From DAIOHQ01 sp036744635 (GTDB taxonomy: Bacteria; Planctomycetota; Phycisphaerae; Tepidisphaerales; Tepidisphaeraceae), in the NCBI GenBank assembly GCA_036744635.1, contig DAIOHQ010000018.1:1-31610 (forward strand): 31,610 nucleotides of DNA, given 5' to 3'. Shown in pieces: positions 7,500 through 14,848 of this stretch. Each line of letters opens with the position of its first letter. Positions within the stretch are counted from its first letter, which is position 1. Position numbers and translations under genes: made by a program. A model generated the notes under the pieces. It was not told the DNA's origin. It worked only from the letters and a program-made list of their open reading frames with translations, and searched no databases.

Positions 7500-8621
7500 T
7501 CAGCGGCAGGCAAATTCCGTCGAATAGTCGAGGTAGCGCTTGATCCCCTGCGGCGTGACATTCCAGGGGATGTGGTTTCCGATGCACATGGTGTAGCCGG
7601 CGGCCATGCGGGCGGTTTCGGCCATGTTTTTCACCATCGCCTTGATCTCGTCGGGATCGTTGCGGGTGAGGATGCGGTTGTCGCCTTCGCCGGAAAGAAA
7701 CTTGTCGGGATGTTTGCGGGCGATGGTTTTGTAATCGGTGTGGGGCTCGGTGACGATCCCATCGGCGCCGCAGGCGAAGACGTCGTCGGCGTAGGCATCC
7801 ATGTTTCCATCGGACATGAAGATCACTTTCTTGCCGGTCGCCTTGATCATCGACCAGTATTCCTCATAGCGCGGGAAAATGTGTGCCCGCATCCAGGCCG
7901 GGGAGCATGTGGGCCCGCGGGTGGTGACGATATCGTCGTGGCAGATCACGGCGCTGACCGGCATCCTGGAGAGCACGCGAAAGACCCGGCGGCTTAGTTC
8001 CGCGAATTCATCGAGAACGCGATCGAAGCGTTCGTCGAGACAGGCCTGCATGAAGTTTTCCCAGCCGAAGCTCAGCAGCGGCCACATAAACAAGGTGTTG
8101 TAGAAAAAGGCCGCGTTGAACTCGCCGGCCGGTCCGTTGCCCGTCCATTCCGCCGGCCAGCGCTTGCGGTACTCATCGTACAGCTTGTCTTCATCGCGAT
8201 AATCCCGGCTTTCGACGACGGGGATATCGGTGAAATCCGTCGCCAATGGCGAGAAGGAAAAGATCTCCTCGGGGTCCTTCAGCCAACGCCCCCAGTCCCA
8301 TTCCCAGGTGAAGCTGTCGCCCCAGCGCACGCGGTGTTTGCCCTGGTCATCGGTCTGGGCGCTGGTGCTCTCTTCGGCGGTTGGTCGCGACCGGGGAGCG
8401 TCGGTGTCATAGACCGGCTGGCCGAGCTGGGGATACAACTCAGCAAGTTTCTGGCGGCAGAGGCGCGGATGATCGTAGTAGTCGATGCCGGTGAGATAGG
8501 TCTCGGCATCGGGGCAGGACCAATGCTCCCAATGGGGAATTTTGCGGCCGGGCCGGCCGCAGATGGCGGCGTAAATTGCAGTCGAGGGCGTGGTAAAGCC
8601 GTCGCGGGTGGTGGAGGACAT
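7500..8621 (-). CDS. Uroporphyrinogen decarboxylase (URO-D)-family protein
   Basis: A protein of 373 residues resembling the URO-D superfamily, which includes HemE and the MtaA/CmuA methyltransferases. Visible features are the N-terminal IPHWEHWSC region, a central ICHDDIVTTRGP segment, ATGKKVIFMSDGNMDAYADD, ACGADGIVTEPHTDY, and the C-terminal GNHIPWNVTPQGIKRYLDY typical of the uncharacterised branch common in planctomycetes and verrucomicrobia. It is probably not the haem-pathway HemE. A methyl-transfer or other role is possible but not shown. The start is placed at ATG 8621, where family-like sequence begins; the frame upstream to 8801 overlaps the neighbouring gene and looks non-coding. 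It lies downstream of the small exported protein on the same strand, 177 bases away. Confidence 0.83.
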   Translation of the reverse strand: MSSTTRDGFTTPSTAIYAAICGRPGRKIPHWEHWSCPDAETYLTGIDYYDHPRLCRQKLAELYPQLGQPVYDTDAPRSRPTAEESTSAQTDDQGKHRVRWGDSFTWEWDWGRWLKDPEEIFSFSPLATDFTDIPVVESRDYRDEDKLYDEYRKRWPAEWTGNGPAGEFNAAFFYNTLFMWPLLSFGWENFMQACLDERFDRVLDEFAELSRRVFRVLSRMPVSAVICHDDIVTTRGPTCSPAWMRAHIFPRYEEYWSMIKATGKKVIFMSDGNMDAYADDVFACGADGIVTEPHTDYKTIARKHPDKFLSGEGDNRILTRNDPDEIKAMVKNMAETARMAAGYTMCIGNHIPWNVTPQGIKRYLDYSTEFACR

Positions 8622-8797
8622 GGGTGTGTACTTTCTGGCGGAACGAAGTCGCTCGCGGCGCCGTTCCGCTGGCTCCTGGTTGGCGGAAGTGTCGCAGGAT
8701 CGAGGCAGAATTTCCACCCGTTTGGACTCTGGCAAAAAACGGCGATCCGTTCCTGGCCCGCCATCATTCCACGTTGTCGGCCGCAGTTTCTGCCCGT

Positions 8798-9358
8798 TCA
8801 TTCAACCGGGGAAGATGTGGGGACCGTGGCGGGCTTGGTGGCGGCGGCTTTTTTCCACTGGTCGCTGTCGGCCAGCTCGCCCAGCGTTTCCTTGTAGGCC
8901 GCAATCTCCACGTCGGGATGATTGAGCTTCTGCAGCACGTCCAGTGCGTCGGCCTCCAGCGGCAGATCAACGTGTAGCGCCTCGCCCTTCTCGCCGACAA
9001 GGATGAGGCGCAGCGATTTGGAGTCGTAGGGTGGACCATAACCCGCTTCGGCCTGATCGAGCAGGCCGGTGTCGCGCAGAGACAGAATCAGCTCGATGGC
9101 CTGCTCCCGGCTGATGCGGGCCTGGCGGAAATGCTGGCCGGCGGAGAAACGGCGCTCCTGAGTGTGCAGCGCCAGGGAGTTGACGGGCGTGTACAGGTTT
9201 ATCAGCAAGTCATCGGCAGCGCGGGACAGCCACTCCGCCCGCTTTTCTCCCAGCGGGGTGCGGTCCGGCTGCGTGGCCGCGGGACCAGCGCCGCTGGGCG
9301 CGGCGAGAACGGCGCAGCCAAACGCAGCGATGAGAAGTGCAATAAGGACATCGTTCAT
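8798..9358 (-). CDS. Small exported protein, unknown function
   Basis: A protein of 186 residues beginning with a signal peptide (hydrophobic stretch near residues 4-20, AVLA/AP-like cleavage). The mature part is mixed helix and strand with no recognised motif, including RISREQAIELILSLRD and SKSLRLILVGEKGEA, and ends in an Ala/Thr/Pro tail. A periplasmic or surface location is inferred. The ATG follows the 3' end of tRNA-Met by only six bases (CTTCAA) and there is no Shine-Dalgarno sequence. If co-transcribed with the tRNA, tRNA 3'-end processing would leave an essentially leaderless message. No family is recognised. Confidence 0.75.
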   Translation of the reverse strand: MNDVLIALLIAAFGCAVLAAPSGAGPAATQPDRTPLGEKRAEWLSRAADDLLINLYTPVNSLALHTQERRFSAGQHFRQARISREQAIELILSLRDTGLLDQAEAGYGPPYDSKSLRLILVGEKGEALHVDLPLEADALDVLQKLNHPDVEIAAYKETLGELADSDQWKKAAATKPATVPTSSPVE

Positions 9359-9364
9359 TTGAAG

Positions 9365-9437
9365 TAGCAGCGACAGGACTCGAACCTGTGACCCGGGGCT
9401 TATGAATCCCCTGCTCTGCCAACTGAGCTACGCTGCC
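9365..9437 (-). tRNA. tRNA-Met (anticodon CAT, elongator type)
   Basis: A 73-base cloverleaf: acceptor arms GGCAGCG/CGCTGCT (first pair G-T), D-stem GCTC/GAGC with loop AGTTGGCA, anticodon arm GGGGA-TTCATAA-GCCCC, 5-base variable loop, T-arm ACAGG-TTCGAGT-CCTGT, discriminator A. CCA is not encoded. The anticodon CAT reads AUG. The innermost anticodon-stem pair (A31 with G39) is a mismatch. The paired first acceptor position and lack of the three G-C pairs below the loop argue against an initiator. The alternative, tRNA-Ile2 with a lysidine-modified CAT anticodon, is less likely because acceptor pairs 4-69 and 5-68 are A-U and G-C, not C-G. Confidence 0.95.
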
Positions 9438-9449
9438 ATGGTGCGTGGT

Positions 9450-9477
9450 ACGATAGCAATCTTACGGGATTTGACAA
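9450..9477 (-). promoter_or_regulatory. Candidate sigma70 promoter of tRNA-Met
   Basis: On the minus strand TTGTCA (-35, at 9472-9477) and TATCGT (-10, at 9450-9455) are 16 bases apart. The -10 box ends 12 bases before the tRNA 5' end. Spacing and location fit a tRNA promoter, but it is a pattern match only. Confidence 0.5.
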
Positions 9478-9526
9478 GATGGGTTCGGACGCGACGTGGG
9501 GCGGTGAGAAGCGGGCGCAGGCGCGA

Positions 9527-10708
9527 TCACAAGAATCGCAATTCCAGATTGGGGGCAGTCTTCTGCAGCATCTTCTCCGACGAACGCGCACCGTCGCCGA
9601 CGACGCTCAGGCGGCGCAGGCCCGGTGGAATCGCATAGCCCAGCGGTCGGGTCGCGGGGCCGGAGCTTGCGGGCAGGCCAACTACGGCCGACAGGCCGCC
9701 CCGATCCTGATGGATCAGCGGAGTATTGGCGAGAAACGACCGCGCGGCGGCGCTGGCCGGATCAAATCGCAGCAGATAATCGTGAAAGATGTCGCGCTTG
9801 TCGAAGAGGCGCGCGCCCCACTTGCGCTTGAAGCTCAGAATGCCATCATTGAGCACCGGCCGCGTCCCGCCGAGATCGATCAACCGCGTGCCTTCGGAAT
9901 GAGCCAGGCAGAACGCGTGGTAATAAATTGCGGCGAGAGTGCCATCCTGCGCCAATTGGGTATTGCCGCCGGCCACGCCCAGGACGATGGCGCGAAAGAC
10001 GCCGGGGCAGCGCTCGAATAGCAGGCCGGCAACTGGATGATTCACCTGATTGATCCAGAGCAGTCCGCCGCGGCGGAAGATTTTTCGCAGGCGATGGATA
10101 TTGCGCACGTAGGCCAACTCGCCATGGCGGTTCTGGACAAAGGGGACGTGCATCGTGTGGTAGAAGATTTCGAAATCCGCTTCAGAGTAGGACACCTTCG
10201 ACGTGAAATGATTCTTCCGTACCTTGCGCACGTCCGACTTGACGCTTTCGGTGTCCGAGAAAAGCTCTTCGAGATTCTCCGGCAGAATGACCTCGGCGCC
10301 GGCCCATTCGGGAACGGCGTAATATTCGTTGCCGTACAGCAGCCGGGATGAAAGGCGGTCGACGCGGGCCAGGACCAGATCGGCCGAAGCATGTTGGCGA
10401 AGGACACCCGGAAGCATCCAGGAGGGACATTCTTTCAGGAGCTTTCCGCGGGGCCGGCGCTGAAAGAATCGACTGACCAAATCATCGAGCCAGGGATTTT
10501 CTCCGGCGACGATTATGGTCGCGTCGGTGCCGCCGCGGGCGATTCCCTGGTAGCGCATCACGGGGATGCGCAGTTCCATGGCGGGCAGCGCCAAGCGGAG
10601 CAGTTGGCCGGCAAGATCGAGACATATCTGTGGCGCGGCCTCGTAGATGCTCCAGAGCAGGTCGTTGCACTTGCTCGAAAGTCCGTTGGATGGGCTGGCG
10701 ATGGCCAT
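9527..10708 (-). CDS. FemAB/BioF2-like GNAT-fold acyltransferase
   Basis: A protein of 393 residues with the architecture of the Acetyltransf_6 (FemAB-like) group: two GNAT-like halves, a central basic segment DVRKVRK, then LIDLGGTRPVLNDGILSFKRKWG (residues ~290-315), the signature of this group near its acyl-donor site. Known relatives transfer aminoacyl or acyl groups onto peptidoglycan peptides or polysaccharides; the substrate here is unknown. The start ATG at 10708 is supported by AAAAGGAG about nine bases upstream, which overlaps the methyltransferase stop, so the two genes are almost certainly co-transcribed. Together they may modify an extracellular glycan, peptide or pilus component, which is inference from position behind pilC. 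Confidence 0.78.
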   Translation of the reverse strand: MAIASPSNGLSSKCNDLLWSIYEAAPQICLDLAGQLLRLALPAMELRIPVMRYQGIARGGTDATIIVAGENPWLDDLVSRFFQRRPRGKLLKECPSWMLPGVLRQHASADLVLARVDRLSSRLLYGNEYYAVPEWAGAEVILPENLEELFSDTESVKSDVRKVRKNHFTSKVSYSEADFEIFYHTMHVPFVQNRHGELAYVRNIHRLRKIFRRGGLLWINQVNHPVAGLLFERCPGVFRAIVLGVAGGNTQLAQDGTLAAIYYHAFCLAHSEGTRLIDLGGTRPVLNDGILSFKRKWGARLFDKRDIFHDYLLRFDPASAAARSFLANTPLIHQDRGGLSAVVGLPASSGPATRPLGYAIPPGLRRLSVVGDGARSSEKMLQKTAPNLELRFL

Positions 10709-10723
10709 GAACGTCCGCTCCTT

Positions 10724-11512
10724 TTAAGGTTTGGTGGCCTTGATGGCGATGAAATGCCCGGTGACGAAGCGGCTGGGCCAGCGGGCCAGGCGTTCGAAGG
10801 CCATGAGCGTGGACAAGTAGCGCGCCTGCGCCCGGCCGCCACCGAAGCGCTCGAACATCCGTGCCAGCGCCACTCCCAATACGCGCGGGCAGTGCATGAT
10901 CGCGGTCACTTCGGTTTCCTCCAGCCCCGCTTCAGCGACCATGCGCCGCAAGGCGCGCTGGCCGCAGGTGGCGCCGACAAAATAGGGCACCAGGTGCAGC
11001 CGGTTCAGCAGCGCAAACGGCAGCGCGTTGCGCAGGGCAATCACCGGATTGGCGGCGTTATCCAGCGTCAGGATCAGATCGCCTCCGCTTTTCAGCACGC
11101 GCGACAGCTCGCGGATGCTGTGGGCGATCTCGCCGCGGGTCTGAAAATGATCGAGCGTCGAGTTCGAGAAGACCACGTCGAAGCTGCCGTCGGCGAAGGG
11201 AAGCGCCCGCACATCCGCCGAGGTCCCGCTGAGGCGGGGATAATGGGTCTTGGCGGCATGGGTTGCCGAATCCGAAACGTCGATGCCGTAGACCGTCCGG
11301 GCGCGGCTCTGCAGCAGCGGATAAAGCCCATTGCTGCAGGCCTCGTCGAAAAGATCTGTCTTCAGCAGCCGGCCGGCGCGCCCGCGCGGAAGCCAGCGGC
11401 GTAGCAGGTCGCTGTTGACGGCGTCGCTGTGCGACCGCCAGAGCATGTGGGGCTGTACCCGCTTCCATTCGGTTGCGATGCCATCCCAATAGATCGTTGC
11501 ATGACTGCTCAC
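10724..11512 (-). CDS. SAM-dependent methyltransferase, class I (Methyltransf_11-like)
   Basis: A protein of about 262 residues. The core includes RTVYGIDVSDSA (acidic residue binding the SAM ribose), VRALPFADGSFDVVFSNSTLDHF and LSRVLKSGGDLILTLDN, the usual order for class I methyltransferases. The glycine-rich motif I is atypical: where VLDxGCGxG is expected the sequence reads LLKTDLFDEACSNGLYP, so SAM binding may differ. I chose GTG at 11512, nine bases after a GGAGG; an in-frame GTG at 11533 overlaps the pilC stop as GTGA. It lies between pilC and the FemAB-like gene. The target is unknown; small molecule, lipid or glycan are all possible. Confidence 0.8.
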   Translation of the reverse strand: MSSHATIYWDGIATEWKRVQPHMLWRSHSDAVNSDLLRRWLPRGRAGRLLKTDLFDEACSNGLYPLLQSRARTVYGIDVSDSATHAAKTHYPRLSGTSADVRALPFADGSFDVVFSNSTLDHFQTRGEIAHSIRELSRVLKSGGDLILTLDNAANPVIALRNALPFALLNRLHLVPYFVGATCGQRALRRMVAEAGLEETEVTAIMHCPRVLGVALARMFERFGGGRAQARYLSTLMAFERLARWPSRFVTGHFIAIKATKP

Positions 11513-11529
11513 GGCTCGCTCCCTCCGGT

Positions 11530-12741
11530 TCACTTGGTCATCACCCGGCTGATGGTGAAGATCGGCAGCATCAGCGCCAGCGCCACCGTTCCGATGATCG
11601 CGCCCATCACCGTGATCATGATCGGCTCGATGTAGCGGGTCATGTCCGCGATGGTTTCCTTGAGTTCCTGTTCGGTGAAGCCCGCGAGATGCTCCATCAC
11701 GAACGCCAGCTTGCCGCTCTTCTCGCCGCTGTGCAGCATCTGGGCGATCGCTTTCGGCACGAGTGCATTCTCAAAGAGCGGTTCGGAAAACTGCCGGCCG
11801 GACTGAATCTGCACGCCGACTTCATGCCACAGGGCGCGGTAATAGCTGTTGGTGCACAGGTCCTCGGCGGTCGTCACGCAATCGACCAGGTTCACGCCGG
11901 CGCCGGCCATGGTGCCGAGCATGCGCAGCCCGCGCGACAGGTGCAGCTTGCGGTACATTTTTCCCATGAGCGGCAGGCGCAACTGTAGGAAGTGCCAGCT
12001 TCGCTGCCCGCGGGCGGTTTTCATAATCAGCCAGCCTCCTCCGGCAATCATGAACACGGCGCTGGCCAGGACGATGTAATGGCCGGTGATGAAATCGCTG
12101 GCGCCCATGAGAAACTTGGTCGGAAGCGGCAGCGCCGCCGCCTTGGCCGCGTAGATCGAGGTGAACTTCGGCAGGACGAAAGCCAGCAGGAAAATAGTCG
12201 TGGTGATGGCGAAGGCCAGCATGATGCCCGGATAGGTCAGCGCGCCCTTCACCCGCCGCAGCGTCTCCTGCTCATCGCGCATGTAAGTGGTCGCCCGGGT
12301 GAGCAGCTTGCCCATCATGCCGCTTTTTTCGCTGGCCTTGATCAGGGCGACGAACAGCCGCGGAAAGCTGCGGGGATGGCGGGCCAATGCGCTGCTGAAA
12401 TCGCTGCCGCCCTGCACCTGCTGACTGAGATCCTCAAGCAGCTTCTTGACCGGCGGCTTTTCCGACTGCGCCGCGATGCAATCGAGTGCCTCGGTGATGG
12501 TCACGCCGGTCTCGACCATGATCGAGAGCTGTTGCGAAATCTGAATGACATCCGCGCGGGCAATTTTGATGCCGGCGGCCGGGGCCGTTTTGGCGGCTTC
12601 GTCGCTGGCCGCATGAACCTTCGTCGGATATTTCCCCTCGGCGCGGAGCATCTCCCCGACCTCGCGGATCGAGCCGGCGACCATGCTGCCGCTGCTGGAA
12701 GCTCCGCTGCTGTCTCGTGCTGTAAAGGCGAATGTAGGCAT
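11530..12741 (-). CDS. pilC: Type IV pilus / type II secretion inner-membrane platform protein
   Basis: A GspF/PilC-family protein of 403 residues, the usual length. Two related cytoplasmic T2SSF domains lie near residues 65-190 and 268-390, with LSIMVETGVTITEAL in the first and LRMLGTMAGAGVNLVDCV in the second. Membrane segments lie near 171-192, 218-236 and 373-395. PilC is the inner-membrane base that couples the assembly ATPase to pilin extrusion. The start ATG at 12741 is 11 bases after the pilB stop, with an AAGAG-like site. It ends at the start of the methyltransferase frame, so pilB, pilC and the modifying enzymes look like one transcription unit. Confidence 0.95.
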   Translation of the reverse strand: MPTFAFTARDSSGASSSGSMVAGSIREVGEMLRAEGKYPTKVHAASDEAAKTAPAAGIKIARADVIQISQQLSIMVETGVTITEALDCIAAQSEKPPVKKLLEDLSQQVQGGSDFSSALARHPRSFPRLFVALIKASEKSGMMGKLLTRATTYMRDEQETLRRVKGALTYPGIMLAFAITTTIFLLAFVLPKFTSIYAAKAAALPLPTKFLMGASDFITGHYIVLASAVFMIAGGGWLIMKTARGQRSWHFLQLRLPLMGKMYRKLHLSRGLRMLGTMAGAGVNLVDCVTTAEDLCTNSYYRALWHEVGVQIQSGRQFSEPLFENALVPKAIAQMLHSGEKSGKLAFVMEHLAGFTEQELKETIADMTRYIEPIMITVMGAIIGTVALALMLPIFTISRVMTK

Positions 12742-12752
12742 GACAAAACTCT

Positions 12753-14459
12753 TCAGGCGGTGACACGGTGGACTTCATCGAGGGTGGTGATTCCGGTACG
12801 GACCTTTTCCACGCCGTCAGCGCGCAGCGGGCGCATGCCCATCTGCCGGGCCAGATCGCGCAGCTCGTTCAACGTGGCACCCTGGCTGATGCGCTCGTTC
12901 AGGTTGTCGTCGGGCACCAATAGTTCATAGATGCCGACGCGCCCGGAGTATCCAAGGCTCCGGCAGCGCTGGCATCCCTTGGGACGATACAGGACGTCGA
13001 GCTTCTCCGTGCAGAATTTCTCAATCTGCCTGCGCTCGTTCATATTCGGCTCGTACGCCTCCTTGCAGTTCTGGCAGAGCTTGCGCACCAGCCGCTGCGC
13101 CAGCACACCCCCCACCGTGGCCCCGACCAGATACGGTTCGATACCCACGTTGAATAGCCGCGTCACGGCGCTGGGGGCGTCGTTGGTGTGCATGGTGCTG
13201 AGCACCAGATGCCCGGTCAGCGCCGCCTGGGTCGCGATCCTTGCGGTATCGGCGTCGCGGATTTCGCCCACCATAATGATGTCGGGATCCTGCCGCAGCA
13301 GCGAGCGCAAAGCCGTGGCGAAGGTGAATCCCACCTTGTCGTTCACCTGAAACTGATTGATTCCCGCCACCGAATACTCCACCGGATCTTCGACGGTGCA
13401 GATGTTGGTGTCGTCGGAATTCAGTTCCTGCAGCACCGCGTAGAGCGTCGTGCTCTTGCCGCTGCCGGTCGGGCCGGTCACCAGCAAAATGCCGTTGGGC
13501 AGCTCGATCAGCTTCCGCCATTGCTTGAGCATGTCGTAGCTGAAGCCGAGCTTCTCGAGGTTCACCGAGGCCTTGTCGTTATCGATGATGCGGATGACGA
13601 CTTTCTCGCCATGCTTGCCGGGCATGGTGCTGACGCGCAGGTCGATCGGCCGCTTTTCCATCATCACGTGAATGCCGCCATCCTGCGGCAGCCGGCGCTC
13701 GGAAATGTCCAGGCCGGCCATGATCTTGATGCGCGATGCCACCGCGGCCTGCATCTGGAACGGCGGGCGCAGCTTCTCGCTCATGCGCCCGTCGATGCGA
13801 TAGCGCACGCGCAGGATGCCGTCGCCGGGCTCGATGTGAATGTCGCTGGCGCCGTCCTTCACCGCGTTGTAGATGCAGTAGTTCACCAGCTTGATGACCG
13901 GGGACTCGCCGGCGGCCGCCTCGGGATTGCCGATGTCCTGAACCTGCTGCTCGATCAGCGCGAAATCATCGGGATTTACTTCCTCGATGATGTCATCGAT
14001 CACAAATACGTTTTCATTCGGGAGATAGGTCTGCAGCGTCGCCTTAATGTCGCGGGTGGTTGCGGCCACCACTTGAACGGCGTAGCCACTGATGCGCTCG
14101 ATTTCTTCCAGCAGGAAGACGTTGGCCGGCTCCGGCACCGCGACGGTCAGGACGCCTTCGATCAGAAATAGCGGCAGGACGGTGTGTTTTTCGAGAAAGT
14201 CCTTGGGCATCACCGCGATGACTTTGGGATCGGCGATCTTCGGACTGACCCGAGCGTAGGGCACCCCATACGCCTGCGCCAGCGCCTCGATGATCTGGTC
14301 CTCGGTGCAAAGCCGCAGCTCAACCAGCACCTCGCCCAGCAGCTTCTGATGGTTCGAACGCCGCTGCTCCTCGAGGGCGCGCTCCAGATGCTCGGTTGTG
14401 ACCACGCCCTTCTGCAGCAGCAGTTGGCCAAGAGGTTGTCGTTGCAGTGTGGCGATCAT
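12753..14459 (-). CDS. pilB: Type IV pilus assembly ATPase with MshEN domain
   Basis: A GspE/PilB hexameric ATPase of 568 residues that powers pilus extension. Visible parts are an N-terminal MshEN domain with two 24-residue motifs (nt 14364-14435 and 14271-14342), Walker A GPTGSGKST (residues ~329-337), the aspartate box TVEDPVEY, Walker B with IMVGEIRD, the histidine box LSTMHTNDA, and a C-terminal zinc site of two CxxC pairs (CQNC and CQRC) typical of GspE and PilB but not PilT. Motif I fits the MshE c-di-GMP pattern except for Pro in place of the leading Arg. Motif II has lost its Arg, Gly and Gln. ATG 14459 gives a normal family N-terminus. A GTG at 14513 overlapping the STAS stop is an alternative, and neither has a clear Shine-Dalgarno sequence. 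Confidence 0.95.
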   Translation of the reverse strand: MIATLQRQPLGQLLLQKGVVTTEHLERALEEQRRSNHQKLLGEVLVELRLCTEDQIIEALAQAYGVPYARVSPKIADPKVIAVMPKDFLEKHTVLPLFLIEGVLTVAVPEPANVFLLEEIERISGYAVQVVAATTRDIKATLQTYLPNENVFVIDDIIEEVNPDDFALIEQQVQDIGNPEAAAGESPVIKLVNYCIYNAVKDGASDIHIEPGDGILRVRYRIDGRMSEKLRPPFQMQAAVASRIKIMAGLDISERRLPQDGGIHVMMEKRPIDLRVSTMPGKHGEKVVIRIIDNDKASVNLEKLGFSYDMLKQWRKLIELPNGILLVTGPTGSGKSTTLYAVLQELNSDDTNICTVEDPVEYSVAGINQFQVNDKVGFTFATALRSLLRQDPDIIMVGEIRDADTARIATQAALTGHLVLSTMHTNDAPSAVTRLFNVGIEPYLVGATVGGVLAQRLVRKLCQNCKEAYEPNMNERRQIEKFCTEKLDVLYRPKGCQRCRSLGYSGRVGIYELLVPDDNLNERISQGATLNELRDLARQMGMRPLRADGVEKVRTGITTLDEVHRVTA

Positions 14460-14509
14460 GGTATCGAAGTTCGTTGCAAGCGCGCTGTCAATTGACCGGC
14501 TGACCCAGG

Positions 14510-14848
14510 TCACCTCATCGTCTTCAGCGCCGCGGCCAGTTCCGCGTGGCATTCAAAGTGCGTGGCCAGCCGGGTGATCTCCAGGATCTTGCGGCAGTTC
14601 TCGTCGAGCGTCGCCAGCTTCACCTGGCCGAACAAATCATCGCAGCGCCGCTTGATCCAGCGCAGCGTCTCCAGCCCTTCGCTGTCGATGAACGAGCACT
14701 TCTCGAAGTCGAGCACGAAATCAACAATCTGCCGCTGGTCGATCTCTTCCTCGGTCACCGTGCGCGCCTTCTGCGCCGTCTCGGCGGAGAAATCTCCGTC
14801 GACGCTCATCACGCACACCTTGCTGTAATTTTCGCTTTTCAGTGGCAT
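14510..14848 (-). CDS. STAS-domain protein (anti-sigma factor antagonist-like)
   Basis: A single STAS domain of 112 residues. A strand/helix core carries VLDFEKCSFIDSEGLETL, the position where anti-sigma antagonists such as SpoIIAA are phosphorylated. Here Ser56 within DSEGL (residues 55-59) is the candidate site. Such proteins act as phosphorylation-dependent partner switches, usually with a kinase/anti-sigma protein and a PP2C phosphatase, neither of which is in the window. The ATG at 14848 follows the HD-GYP stop codon with no gap, and the end overlaps a possible GTG start of pilB, so translational coupling is likely. A role in relaying the neighbouring signalling genes to pilus assembly is inferred. 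Confidence 0.85.
   Translation of the reverse strand: MPLKSENYSKVCVMSVDGDFSAETAQKARTVTEEEIDQRQIVDFVLDFEKCSFIDSEGLETLRWIKRRCDDLFGQVKLATLDENCRKILEITRLATHFECHAELAAALKTMR

Noticed and set aside
7500..8621. Haem-pathway HemE (uroporphyrinogen decarboxylase)
   Set aside because: The sequence belongs to the divergent URO-D-like branch and lacks the usual HemE N-terminal arginine-rich substrate motif; the neighbours are not haem genes.
9365..9437. Initiator tRNA-fMet
   Set aside because: The first acceptor pair is G-T, not the unpaired C-A of initiators, and the anticodon stem lacks the three consecutive G-C pairs next to the loop.
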